Origin: Candidatus Thorarchaeota archaeon
GTDB lineage: Archaea > Asgardarchaeota > Thorarchaeia > Thorarchaeales > Thorarchaeaceae
Direction of reading: 5' to 3'
DNA: 64,000 nt
Assembly: GCA_016933575.1 (NCBI GenBank)
Contig: JAFGAR010000088.1
Location: 1-64,000, forward strand
The notes below the pieces were generated by a model that saw nothing but the letters and a program-made list of their open reading frames with translations, did not search any database and had not been told where the DNA came from. Both the position numbers and the translations under genes were made by a program. Of the stretch, positions 1 through 7,838 are shown piece by piece (position 1 is the stretch's first letter; each line of letters begins with the position of its first letter).

Positions 1-2
1 AG

Positions 3-2438
3 AACGAACATGTAGATGCTATTTCAAAGATGAAATTTGAGAGCATAATACCTGATCTTAGAAGAGTCTTCCTTCATGCAATGGAACTCAAAATTGACAG
101 AATTACAGATACCAAGGGCAAATCTCTCAAGTTTGAGATGATACCTGATGAACAGGCAATGTTTGTTGATTTGAAAGAACCCCTCAAGGAGAATGGAATT
201 GAAGAGCTCACCTTTTCATACACAATAGATCACCCACGTACAGGGTTGTTCTTTACCAATCCATGTCCGGAGTTTCCAGATATAGAAACTAGTGCTTGGA
301 CTCAGATGCAGGACGACTATGCTCGATATTGTTTCCCAATCTACGATAATCCTAGCCACAAGTTTCCAACTGAAACAATAATTACAGTACCGCAGGGCTT
401 CTTTGCAATGAGCAATGGATACTTGAAAAAGAGCGAGAAGAATGATAATGGAACAGAGACTTTCCACTGGGTTCAGGAGAAACCAATTCCTGCGTATCTC
501 ATTACAGTAGCTGCATCAGAGTATAACGAGTACAAAGAAGATCTAGACGGTCTCGAAGTTAGTTACTATGTTCACAAGAGATGGGACAAAGACACTGTCT
601 ACCGCTCCTTTGGTAAGACTCCTAAGATGATCAAGTTCTTTGAAACAAAATTAGGAGTCAAATACCCATGGGCAAAATATGCACAAGTCACAGCAGCCAA
701 TTTTCTGATTGGTGGCATGGAGAATGTAAGCGCAACAACTCAGACTGATGGTACCCTACACGATGAAAAAGCGCATAGGGATATTGATTCGGATGGATTG
801 GTAGCCCATGAACTGGCACATATGTGGGGTGGCGATCTTGTGACCTGTAGAACCTGGTCGCATGGCTGGCTGAATGAGGGATGGGGTACTCAGATGCAAA
901 ATGAGTGGAAACGTCATGACAAAGGAGATGAGGAATATCTCTATGACCAGTATGGAAAACAGCAGTCCTACTTCAATGAAGACAAAAATCGATATCGTCG
1001 ACCCATTGTGAAAAACGAATGGGAGCGAGGTTCAGATGTATTTGACGCTCACCTTTACCCCGGTGCTGCATGGAGATACTATATGCTCAGACATCTTGTT
1101 GGTGAAGAGCGATGGTGGAAGATTCTCGGTGAGTGGCTGACAAGATTCGGGTACAAATCAGCCTATACGCACGACCTTGAGAGTCTGTTCACCGAGATGA
1201 CTGGTGAAGACTACGGATGGTTCTTTGATCAATGGTTATACAAGGCAGGATACCCGGAGTGTAAAATTAAGGTGTCCCATGATGAAAAACTGGGGCATGT
1301 CCATATCAAAGTAGAACAGACACAGAATGATGAGGATAGAATTACGCCTAAGGTGTTTCAATTCCCATTGACTGTGGAATTTGTGGATGAAAAGGGAGTA
1401 CGAACCCGCTACACAGTTCAGGTCAACGAACGAGTTCAGGGATTCTACTATCCTGTGAAGGATAAGCCAATACAGGTAATTATCGACCCGGATTATGCAA
1501 CACTGATGGACTGGAATATAGAGAAACCAGAGCCAATGTGGATTGAACAACTACATAATGGAACAAACACAATCCAAAAAATCAAAGCCGCACAGGCGCT
1601 AGGGAAGAAGGCAACGCCAAAGGCTGTAGAAGCACTTGGAACTGCTCTCATTAAGGATAAGTTTTGGGGCACACAATCAGAGATTGCTAAGGTCTTGGGA
1701 TCACTTAAGTCAGAACCCGCACTAAACTGGCTTCTTAAAGCTACAAAAATCAAAGATACCAAGGCTAGGACTGCAGTAGCACGGGCCCTTGGGCAGTTCT
1801 ATAGGAATGACAGGGCATTTGATACTTTGAAGAAGTTACTTGATGATATGGAGAGCTATTTTGTTGTAGCCGCAGCTGCTGCCTCGATTGGAAAGACTCA
1901 ACATGAAGCAGCTTTTGAAACACTAACGAAGTTTCTATCAAATTGTCCCGCAAGTTGGCACGATGTGATTAAGATTGGTTGTTTGGAGGGTCTAACAGCA
2001 ATAGAAAAGGAAGAGGTCATTGATATTGTTGTGAAATATTTAGATCTTGGAACCAGTGATTGGATTAGACGGATGATTCCAAATATGCTTGCAAGTCTTG
2101 GGAAGCGATACAAGAAAGAACACCCAGAGATTAAGTCAGTTCTAGAGAGACATCTCTTTGATAATTCCTATCGGGTCCAATATTTGACAATCTCAGCAGC
2201 ATCAACTTATGAAGATGCTACATTGATTCCCACCTTATCGAAACTTGCTGAGAGAGCAGCAGAGAGTGGAATTGTAAGGGGGTGCAGAGTAGCTATTCGA
2301 AGTCTCAGTATGAAGAAGGAGCCACAGAAGATAGAGTCTCTGCAGAAAAGTATTGAAGATCTTGAAAAGGAGAATAGGGACCTTAAGGACCGATTGGACA
2401 AGATAGAGGCGATACTTGAGAAGAAAGATGAGAAATAA
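3..2438 (+). CDS. M1 family zinc aminopeptidase, 5' truncated by window edge
   Basis: Zinc-dependent aminopeptidase that removes N-terminal residues from peptides, probably cytosolic since no signal peptide is visible. The zinc motif HELAH lies at about residues 260-264 counted from the ATG at 30, with the third ligand Glu about 19 residues later in WLNEGWGT. The substrate-binding GGMEN (usual GAMEN) is at 228-232. The C-terminal third looks like helical HEAT-type repeats and ends in a Glu/Lys-rich coiled coil. The frame stays open upstream of the ATG at 30 to the window edge and still looks like the M1 N-terminal beta domain, so the true start is outside. The gene ends just before a structured RNA segment. 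Confidence 0.9.
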   Translation, partial: NEHVDAISKMKFESIIPDLRRVFLHAMELKIDRITDTKGKSLKFEMIPDEQAMFVDLKEPLKENGIEELTFSYTIDHPRTGLFFTNPCPEFPDIETSAWTQMQDDYARYCFPIYDNPSHKFPTETIITVPQGFFAMSNGYLKKSEKNDNGTETFHWVQEKPIPAYLITVAASEYNEYKEDLDGLEVSYYVHKRWDKDTVYRSFGKTPKMIKFFETKLGVKYPWAKYAQVTAANFLIGGMENVSATTQTDGTLHDEKAHRDIDSDGLVAHELAHMWGGDLVTCRTWSHGWLNEGWGTQMQNEWKRHDKGDEEYLYDQYGKQQSYFNEDKNRYRRPIVKNEWERGSDVFDAHLYPGAAWRYYMLRHLVGEERWWKILGEWLTRFGYKSAYTHDLESLFTEMTGEDYGWFFDQWLYKAGYPECKIKVSHDEKLGHVHIKVEQTQNDEDRITPKVFQFPLTVEFVDEKGVRTRYTVQVNERVQGFYYPVKDKPIQVIIDPDYATLMDWNIEKPEPMWIEQLHNGTNTIQKIKAAQALGKKATPKAVEALGTALIKDKFWGTQSEIAKVLGSLKSEPALNWLLKATKIKDTKARTAVARALGQFYRNDRAFDTLKKLLDDMESYFVVAAAAASIGKTQHEAAFETLTKFLSNCPASWHDVIKIGCLEGLTAIEKEEVIDIVVKYLDLGTSDWIRRMIPNMLASLGKRYKKEHPEIKSVLERHLFDNSYRVQYLTISAASTYEDATLIPTLSKLAERAAESGIVRGCRVAIRSLSMKKEPQKIESLQKSIEDLEKENRDLKDRLDKIEAILEKKDEK

Positions 2439-2441
2439 GAG

Positions 2442-2530
2442 GTGATGGAAGGGCGGGGAAGAACCCGCCATTCAAAGCAGTACAGGATAGTCCTGTCCGC
2501 TCATCTTGCAGTTGTCGGTACTTCCATCAT
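2442..2530 (+). other. Structured multi-hairpin segment between convergent genes
   Basis: A 9-bp outer helix pairs TGATGGAAG (2443-2451) with CTTCCATCA (2521-2529). Inside are a GC-rich hairpin GGCGGG/CCCGCC (2452-2457 with 2464-2469) and a second hairpin ACAGGA/TCCTGT (2482-2487 with 2491-2496). It fills the space between the aminopeptidase stop and the stop of the opposite-strand gene. It could be a processed 3' UTR RNA, an ncRNA or an elaborate terminator. No T-run follows it and no own promoter is visible. Confidence 0.4.
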
Positions 2531-2532
2531 GA

Positions 2533-3087
2533 TTAGATTCGGTGGATACGACCTACCTGTGCAAAAACAATTACATCATCACCAAGAGTGAGTCTTCCCT
2601 TCATGAAAAGTCGTGGTCCATATTCCTGTGTACGATAGACCCGACCCACAAACTCGAGACCACCTAAATTGCTGTCAGAGTCAGTCACATTGATTCTAAA
2701 TCCGAAAATAGCTGTACTATTGACGGTTTCATCATTTGAACAACGGGTAAAACCAACGCCATCGGAAAAGGCGAATACTGAGCCATTCAAAGAGAACATG
2801 CCAGCATGTACTTCAAACAGCACAACACGAACACCCTGACGGACTATAGAGAAATCAAGCTCCATTCTAGTCTGATAATTAACAATAAAGTCTTCTCTGG
2901 TTTCTGTTTGTACACCACCACGACCTCGAGCATAAATTTGGAAAGAGTCCCCAATACTGGCGGTGGCAGCAGCAGGGGACTCTAGTATTGTTGCAGCATC
3001 AACTGATGTTGTCAGTAGTGGTATTGCAACAATGAAGGTGAGGACCAAAGCTGAAGTGAGTGTCAATATTTTCTTGGCATGCTTCAT
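2533..3087 (-). CDS. Secreted or membrane-anchored protein of unknown function
   Basis: I do not recognise the family. From the ATG at 3087 the protein begins MKHAKK, then a hydrophobic stretch and a small-residue site (SVDAA) typical of a Sec signal peptide. The rest, about 150 residues, is rich in beta-strand-forming and hydrophilic residues with a few Asn-x-Thr/Ser sites, which fits an extracellular beta-sandwich domain. The longer frame to 3156 adds 23 residues before the signal peptide and is less likely. It is monocistronic, converging on the aminopeptidase gene and divergent from the next membrane protein. Confidence 0.65.
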   Translation of the reverse strand: MKHAKKILTLTSALVLTFIVAIPLLTTSVDAATILESPAAATASIGDSFQIYARGRGGVQTETREDFIVNYQTRMELDFSIVRQGVRVVLFEVHAGMFSLNGSVFAFSDGVGFTRCSNDETVNSTAIFGFRINVTDSDSNLGGLEFVGRVYRTQEYGPRLFMKGRLTLGDDVIVFAQVGRIHRI

Positions 3088-3299
3088 GTTTTGCACAAGA
3101 CAGATGATGTATTTTGAATATAAAGGCAGAATGAACGATAGTACTAGATGATTCATCTAGAAGAAATATCCGCATTAGAGGTGGATTTGAGCCAAGATTA
3201 TATCACCGAATTAGCCAAAAGTCATAGATGAATCATCCATTATCAATAAGACCAATGTCAACAAGAATAGGATAGGCGTCACCCATGCAAGGAGAACTC

Positions 3300-3902
3300 A
3301 TGATTATTCGATTGGATCTGATCTTTGAAATGATTAGTGGAATAATCGCTCTCATGGTGACCTACTATGCAACTAAGGCATATCGCTTGACGGGACAGAA
3401 GAGACTCTCGGATCTCTCCACGGGTTTCCTCGTCCTCTCCGCAGGCATGTTTGGGAGAGTTGTAGGTACTTGGTATTTTCTAGTGAGAGAGCCTAGTACT
3501 GTCATATTTGGAATAGTCACTGTAGCATATGGCGTATCCAGAATCATGGCATACATCATCTTTGTTGTATCTACAAGACCTACACATAGGCAACCAGAGG
3601 AACAAAACGCCAATCAGATTAGCATGTTACTAATGGCAACATTTCTAGTGGAACCATCTCTTGAGATAGTTGCAATACTAGTCTTGATTATAGTTGTTCT
3701 ACAGGCTATTATCAATTATATGGCAACAAGAAGCAGGTATGCACGATATGTTTTGGCTGGATTCTTCTTGCTTCTAATGAGTCATATCATGATGGCGCAG
3801 GTGGAAGCAGCTCCAGGGCTCTATCTCTTAAGTCAAGGCGCGCAGTTTCTTGGATTCTTGTTTCTATTGGTCATGCTCTATCAGGCAGGCCGAAATGTAT
3901 GA
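3300..3902 (+). CDS. Polytopic membrane protein of unknown function
   Basis: About 200 residues with six or seven predicted hydrophobic helices and short charged loops, including RLTGQKR and RPTHRQPEEQ, and no catalytic motif I recognise. I start it at the ATG at 3300 because AAGGAGA lies about 5 bases upstream. An earlier ATG at 3285 lacks such a site. Its stop overlaps the start of the following HTH gene (ATGA), so the two are almost certainly co-transcribed and co-translated. A membrane protein plus small DNA-binding protein pair could be a sensor module, but that is inference. It resembles the membrane protein at 23572 in size and layout. Confidence 0.7.
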   Translation: MIIRLDLIFEMISGIIALMVTYYATKAYRLTGQKRLSDLSTGFLVLSAGMFGRVVGTWYFLVREPSTVIFGIVTVAYGVSRIMAYIIFVVSTRPTHRQPEEQNANQISMLLMATFLVEPSLEIVAILVLIIVVLQAIINYMATRSRYARYVLAGFFLLLMSHIMMAQVEAAPGLYLLSQGAQFLGFLFLLVMLYQAGRNV

Positions 3903-4192
3903 GTAAGAAACGACCGTATCGCTCAAAGATGCGCATACTAGCTGACATGATGCGCGCTATTCAGAGTGAGGGTGATGAAGGTGCTGGGCCTACCAAGATA
4001 CTTTATGCAGCCAATCTATCCCATGATAGGCTGACCCAATATTTAGAGGAACTCATCGAAAAAGAACTCATAGATGAGATTGACCCTGAAAGTACCAATA
4101 GATCATATCTCTTAACTGAGAAGGGGAGAGAGTTCCTAAGGGAATTCATACGGATTGAACGCTTCTCCGAGGCGTTTGGAATAGAAATCTAA
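3899..4192 (+). CDS. Winged-helix transcriptional regulator (HTH_45-like)
   Basis: A 97-residue basic protein whose length and order (RMRILADMM region, GPTKILYAANLSHDRLTQYL, ELIDEIDPE, YLLTEKGREFL) match small archaeal winged-helix regulators of the HTH_45 type. The recognition helix would be LSHDRLTQYLEELIE and the wing the segment before LTEKGREF. It overlaps the preceding membrane protein gene by 4 bases. It probably binds DNA as a dimer and may respond to its membrane partner. The target is unknown. Confidence 0.8.
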   Translation: MSKKRPYRSKMRILADMMRAIQSEGDEGAGPTKILYAANLSHDRLTQYLEELIEKELIDEIDPESTNRSYLLTEKGREFLREFIRIERFSEAFGIEI

Positions 4193-4210
4193 TACTGCTA
4201 ATCAGACAAG

Positions 4211-4222
4211 GTTTTAAGAATA
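4211..4222 (+). promoter_or_regulatory. TATA-like element for tRNA-Ala
   Basis: GTTTTAAGAATA is centred about 28 bases before the tRNA 5' end, the usual archaeal TATA-box distance. Confidence 0.45.
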
Positions 4223-4244
4223 CTTTTTGGAAAAGCTTCTCAAT

Positions 4245-4319
4245 GGGCCGGTAGATCAGCGGCAGATCGTCTGATTCGCATTCAGAAGGTCGGGGGTTCA
4301 ATTCCCCCCCGGTCCACCA
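4245..4319 (+). tRNA. tRNA-Ala (anticodon CGC)
   Basis: A full cloverleaf: acceptor GGGCCGG/CCGGTCC including the G3-U70 wobble that marks tRNA-Ala, D-stem GATC/GATC, anticodon stem TCTGA/TCAGA with loop TTCGCAT (anticodon CGC), T-stem GGGGG/CCCCC with loop TTCAATT, and discriminator A with encoded CCA. It has no intron, unlike the other four tRNA genes here. Its 3' end overlaps the 3' end of the opposite-strand MFS gene by 22 bases. Confidence 0.95.
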
Positions 4320-5506
4320 TTTCGTTTCTTGGTCTTGATGGTCAGAAGCAATATTAATGCAGCAAATGAGAGGATTATGGAATACAGGAAAGCTGTATGA
4401 GGATTGAATGAATCCCAAAGGAACCCAATGATTAGTCCTGCAGGAAATGCAGCTATGCCAACAACCATCTGAAATGCACCAATGATGCTTGCACGACGCT
4501 CTTCTTCTACCAGGTCTGCAACAAAGCTTGTCTGAACAGGATCTAGAGCACCATTCATCAGACCGAAGAATATGAAGAGAGGGATTATTGTCAACATGTC
4601 CATCGTGAACGAGAATGCCCATAACGATGTCAGAATCAAGAAAAGAAAAGCTGCTATCAAGATTGGTTTTCGACCGACTCTATCTGAAGCTCTACCAAAG
4701 GGATAGGCTGTGGCAGCATACACAAATGTAAATAGAAGATAGAGGAGTGTTTGGTGTTCGACAGTGTACCCAAAAGAAGCAGAATAGAGAATCAATAGAG
4801 AATAACTGAATGTCGCAAGTGCAAAGAGTACAGAAGCTATGAGAAAGATCACCAGATTACTATCAAGGCCACGGAAACTAATACCTTTGAACACATCCTT
4901 TCCCCGTTTTTCTTTTATCAGTACTGAAACGACGATAACAGAACCAAGACTTGGAATAACAGCTAGAAGTATAATTCCAGTATAACCAAGATAAGCGAAG
5001 AGCAAGAAGGTGATTATTGTACCTATAACTGCACCAGCTGTATCGAGTGCTCGTAGCACGCCAAAAGCTCGACCCCGCTTTTTCTCAGTGGCATGTGCTG
5101 CAACAATTGCATCTCGTGGTGGCCCACGCATCTTACCAAGACGGTCCATGGATTTCCAGAGGATGATTTGAAAGAGCTGGTAACCAAGTGTTGCTAGTAT
5201 AAAACCAATTCTGGCTGCAGCTGATAATGTATATCCCAGAGTGATGAAAGATTTTCGTTTGCCACTTTTATCAGATGCATAGCCTGCCCCAAGTTTTGAT
5301 AGTGAAGTAATCATAAGAGCCAGACCATCGACAATCTGCACTTGGCCGGGACTGATACCAAGCTGAGTGGTGAGAAAAGTTGGCCAGATGGGAGCAATCA
5401 TGTCAGAACCAGCATCATTGAGAAAAGATGCTGTCCCAAGAATCAAGGCAGGATTTCTTTCTGATTCTTCATGTTCAATCTTTGATTCATCGACCGTTGT
5501 ACACAC
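4298..5506 (-). CDS. MFS transporter, probable drug or metabolite exporter
   Basis: A twelve-helix major facilitator protein of 402 residues. The loop between helices 2 and 3 has the conserved motif as GAGYASDKSGKRK, and the matching second-half motif is GRASDRVGRKP. No substrate-specific signature is recognisable, so exporter is a guess from the overall DHA1-like layout. Its last codons, encoding GGPGGN and the TGA stop, are formed by the antisense of the tRNA-Ala T-arm, acceptor and CCA. It diverges from the DUF302 gene. The assigned start is a GTG, and the N-terminal 15-20 residues are hydrophilic and uncertain. Confidence 0.85.
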   Translation of the reverse strand: MCTTVDESKIEHEESERNPALILGTASFLNDAGSDMIAPIWPTFLTTQLGISPGQVQIVDGLALMITSLSKLGAGYASDKSGKRKSFITLGYTLSAAARIGFILATLGYQLFQIILWKSMDRLGKMRGPPRDAIVAAHATEKKRGRAFGVLRALDTAGAVIGTIITFLLFAYLGYTGIILLAVIPSLGSVIVVSVLIKEKRGKDVFKGISFRGLDSNLVIFLIASVLFALATFSYSLLILYSASFGYTVEHQTLLYLLFTFVYAATAYPFGRASDRVGRKPILIAAFLFLILTSLWAFSFTMDMLTIIPLFIFFGLMNGALDPVQTSFVADLVEEERRASIIGAFQMVVGIAAFPAGLIIGFLWDSFNPHTAFLYSIILSFAALILLLTIKTKKRNGGPGGN

Positions 5507-5609
5507 ACCAGACGAGTGAGGAGTATATGTGACTCTTATCTTGATTGGTTATTATGGCGAGATTCTACAGATAGAAAATAATTTAACTATAGTGAAAGTA
5601 GTACTCCAT

Positions 5610-6002
5610 ATGGTAGATGTGTTGCGTAAAGAAGTCTCGTATTCTTTTGACGAGACTGTAAAAAGAGTAGAAGAAGCGTGCAAGAGTGAAGGATTTGGTC
5701 TTTTACTGACTAAAGGACTCGATTCGGTCTTCAAGGAAAAGCTGGGAGTGGAACACTCACGATATACGTTCATCTTGGCTTGCGCACCAGAACTAGCAAA
5801 AATGGCATTAGATGCATCAAAAGATGTAGGAACGCTTTTTCCATGCAGTTTTGTTGTCTATGAAGATAATGACAAAATTATTGTTGCCCATACATCGATT
5901 ATGAAAGTAGCCGCTGATGTTGGACTCGCTTCAGAGAGATCGATGGCCTCAGTAATTGAAGAAACTGGAAAAAGAGTTCGAAAAGTATGGGAAAAAATCT
6001 GA
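5610..6002 (+). CDS. DUF302 domain protein
   Basis: About 130 residues matching the DUF302 layout: an alpha/beta fold starting with a YSFDETVKRVEEACKSEGFG helix, then KEKLGVEHSRYTFILAC, and the family-typical FPCSFVVYEDNDKIIVAHT strand pair. Function is unproven; relatives are small cytosolic proteins. I choose the ATG at 5610 because the domain begins there and an AT-rich TATA-like stretch (ATTTAACTATAG, 5581-5592) lies about 25 bases upstream. That would make this a leaderless or nearly leaderless transcript. The longer frame from 5529 reads through that promoter and is unlikely. Confidence 0.75.
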   Translation: MVDVLRKEVSYSFDETVKRVEEACKSEGFGLLLTKGLDSVFKEKLGVEHSRYTFILACAPELAKMALDASKDVGTLFPCSFVVYEDNDKIIVAHTSIMKVAADVGLASERSMASVIEETGKRVRKVWEKI

Positions 6003-6049
6003 AAGTCTTATTTGATACCCAATAATTACTTGATTGAGAGCAGAAAATC

Positions 6050-6823
6050 ATGCAGGATAAGATACGAAACCAGTGGGAAAAAAATGCAGAGGCCTTTTCA
6101 GATCTCATTGCAGGAATTGGGACGCCACATCATAGAAGCATACTGAATCCGTGTGTGGAAGAGCTCGTAGGTGATGTTAGGAATAAGAAACTACTTGATG
6201 CTGGTTGTGGTGAGGGCTATCTTTCTCGATACTATGCTCAGAAGGGAGCAAAAGTAACTGGAATTGATCTATCAGAGCGCTTGATTAAAACTTCTCAAAG
6301 ATTGGCTGAAGGTGCAAATTATATTGTGACCTATAGGGCTGACGATATCTGTCACCTTGAGTCAGTTACCAATGATGAGTTTGATATTGTTTTGTCCAAT
6401 CTTGTTCTTCTGAATATCCCCTGCCTTGAATCTGCTCTTAGAGAATATCATCGTGTTCTCAAGAGGGGCGGACACTTAGTTTTCTCAATTGTACATCCAG
6501 CATTCAATTTCTATGGACCAGGTTCGTGGGAGATGGGGGAAAAAGATCCAGAATCTGGTAGAAGACAGGGGCTATACTTCAAAGTAGACAATTACTTTGA
6601 TGAGAAAGAGTATGAACGGTATTGGAAGACTCGAAAAGGGGAGGATTTCCCAGCTCCAATTAGCTTCTTTCACAGGACTCTTAGTACCTATCTGAATGCC
6701 CTTGTAAAAGCAGGTTTTAGTATCACAGAATTCAGAGAACCACTGCCAATTGATAATGATGAGTTCTTCAACCGCGAGATGAGGATTCCTTTCTTTGTGG
6801 TAATCAAGGCAGAAAAAACATAG
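6050..6823 (+). CDS. Class I SAM-dependent methyltransferase
   Basis: A 257-residue Rossmann-fold methyltransferase. Motif I is LLDAGCGEGYLSRYY, followed by the acidic residue of motif II in VTGIDLSERLI, then an aspartate motif (YRADDICHL) and a motif IV-like NDEFDIVLSNLVLLNI. The C-terminal third carries a substrate-specific insert rich in aromatic residues (FYGPGSWEMGEKDP), common in UbiE/Methyltransf_11-like enzymes acting on small molecules. The substrate is unknown. It stands between DUF302 and OsmC genes on the same strand, about 50-60 bases from each. Confidence 0.85.
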   Translation: MQDKIRNQWEKNAEAFSDLIAGIGTPHHRSILNPCVEELVGDVRNKKLLDAGCGEGYLSRYYAQKGAKVTGIDLSERLIKTSQRLAEGANYIVTYRADDICHLESVTNDEFDIVLSNLVLLNIPCLESALREYHRVLKRGGHLVFSIVHPAFNFYGPGSWEMGEKDPESGRRQGLYFKVDNYFDEKEYERYWKTRKGEDFPAPISFFHRTLSTYLNALVKAGFSITEFREPLPIDNDEFFNREMRIPFFVVIKAEKT

Positions 6824-6883
6824 ATTATTGCCACGCCTAAAGCCTTTTTCCACTACTCATGAAATACAAGTTAGGTGTTTTGA

Positions 6884-7318
6884 ATGAGCGATGATCCTGT
6901 ATATTTTCCAGTCAGACTCAATTGGATAGGTGGAAAATCTGGCGAACTCACTGTGACGGGAAAGGCAATAATCAAGACAGGGACACGTACATTAGATTCT
7001 GAGGAAATCAGATACCATTCCCCAGAAGACCTGTTTGTAGCATCTGCAACAGTTTGCTATATGAATGGCTTCATCAATTTCACGAAGAAGATGCGTATTG
7101 AGTTCAAATCCTTTGAGTGTAATGCTGTTGGAATTTTGGAGAAGATAGATCGCAGTTTCGAGATAACAAAGATAGAAATGAGTGCAAAGGTTGGAATTGA
7201 AACTGAGGACCTTCGAAACAGGATTAGTCGTGCTCTTGATTTAGCAGCCAAGTATTGTTACGTGGGAAATAGCATGAAGTGTTCAATCACTCATCAAACA
7301 GATATCTTTGTAGAATAA
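6884..7318 (+). CDS. OsmC-like peroxiredoxin-type protein (first of tandem pair)
   Basis: A 144-residue OsmC/Ohr-fold protein, expected to be a thiol-dependent hydroperoxide reductase or a relative. Landmarks are SPEDLFVASATVCYMNGF, with the first Cys at the helix start, FTKKMRIEFKSFECNAVG after it, and the C-terminal Cys in KYCYVGNSMKCSITH. Two further Cys residues (FEC and MKC) are shared with the next gene. Only 57 bases separate the two paralogues and both are the same length, so a tandem duplication is likely. The substrate is unknown. Confidence 0.85.
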   Translation: MSDDPVYFPVRLNWIGGKSGELTVTGKAIIKTGTRTLDSEEIRYHSPEDLFVASATVCYMNGFINFTKKMRIEFKSFECNAVGILEKIDRSFEITKIEMSAKVGIETEDLRNRISRALDLAAKYCYVGNSMKCSITHQTDIFVE

Positions 7319-7375
7319 ATCGTTGGAACCAAATCTTTTTTCCTAGACTGGATCAAAGGAAGTTAGGTAATCGAG

Positions 7376-7810
7376 ATGAGTGAAGAGTCACATGAATATC
7401 TTGTCAAGATAGATTGGTCACATGATCGAGTCGGAGAGATGAGTGTAGAAGGAAAGCCGAAGATTCAGGTTGCTACACCTCCGGAATTCGAAGGGCCCGA
7501 GGGAATCATCTCTCCAGAGGACCTATTTGTAGCAGCTGCAGCTTCTTGTTTAATGACGACCTTCGTCACTTTTACGAAGAAAATGCATATCGAGTTCAAG
7601 TCTTTCACATGTAATGGTCATGGAACCCTTGAGAAGGTTGACAAGGGATTCCAGTTCACCAAGATTCTTTTGAAGACACGAGTAATGGTGGAATCGGAGG
7701 ATCTCGTGCCTAAGGCAGAGAGAGCATTAGAACTTGCAGGTAAGTATTGCCTTGTTTCTAATAGTATGAAGTGCACAACTGAACATGAGAATGAAGTTAT
7801 CGTTAGATAA
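7376..7810 (+). CDS. OsmC-like peroxiredoxin-type protein (second of tandem pair)
   Basis: The paralogue of the preceding gene: same 144-residue length, with SPEDLFVAAAASCLMTTF, TFTKKMHIEFKSFTCNGHG and KYCLVSNSMKCTTEH aligning without gaps. The catalytic-type Cys pair of OsmC proteins is retained. The first 40 residues differ most between the copies, which suggests divergence in substrate or partner binding. An AAGGAAG Shine-Dalgarno-like run precedes the ATG. Transcription probably stops at the perfect hairpin directly downstream. Confidence 0.85.
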   Translation: MSEESHEYLVKIDWSHDRVGEMSVEGKPKIQVATPPEFEGPEGIISPEDLFVAAAASCLMTTFVTFTKKMHIEFKSFTCNGHGTLEKVDKGFQFTKILLKTRVMVESEDLVPKAERALELAGKYCLVSNSMKCTTEHENEVIVR

Positions 7811-7815
7811 GAGAC

Positions 7816-7838
7816 TCGGGCTGCAAGGAGCAGCCCGA
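7816..7838. terminator. Bidirectional hairpin between convergent OsmC and valS
   Basis: A perfect 9-bp stem TCGGGCTGC/TCGGGCTGC-complement (7816-7824 with 7830-7838) with loop AAGGA, followed on the + strand by ATTATTTCT. It abuts the stop codon of the opposite-strand synthetase gene, so it can serve both transcripts. Confidence 0.7.

Noticed and set aside
5529..5609. N-terminal extension of the DUF302 protein
   Set aside because: The added 27 residues span the likely TATA box, and the conserved domain begins at the ATG at 5610.
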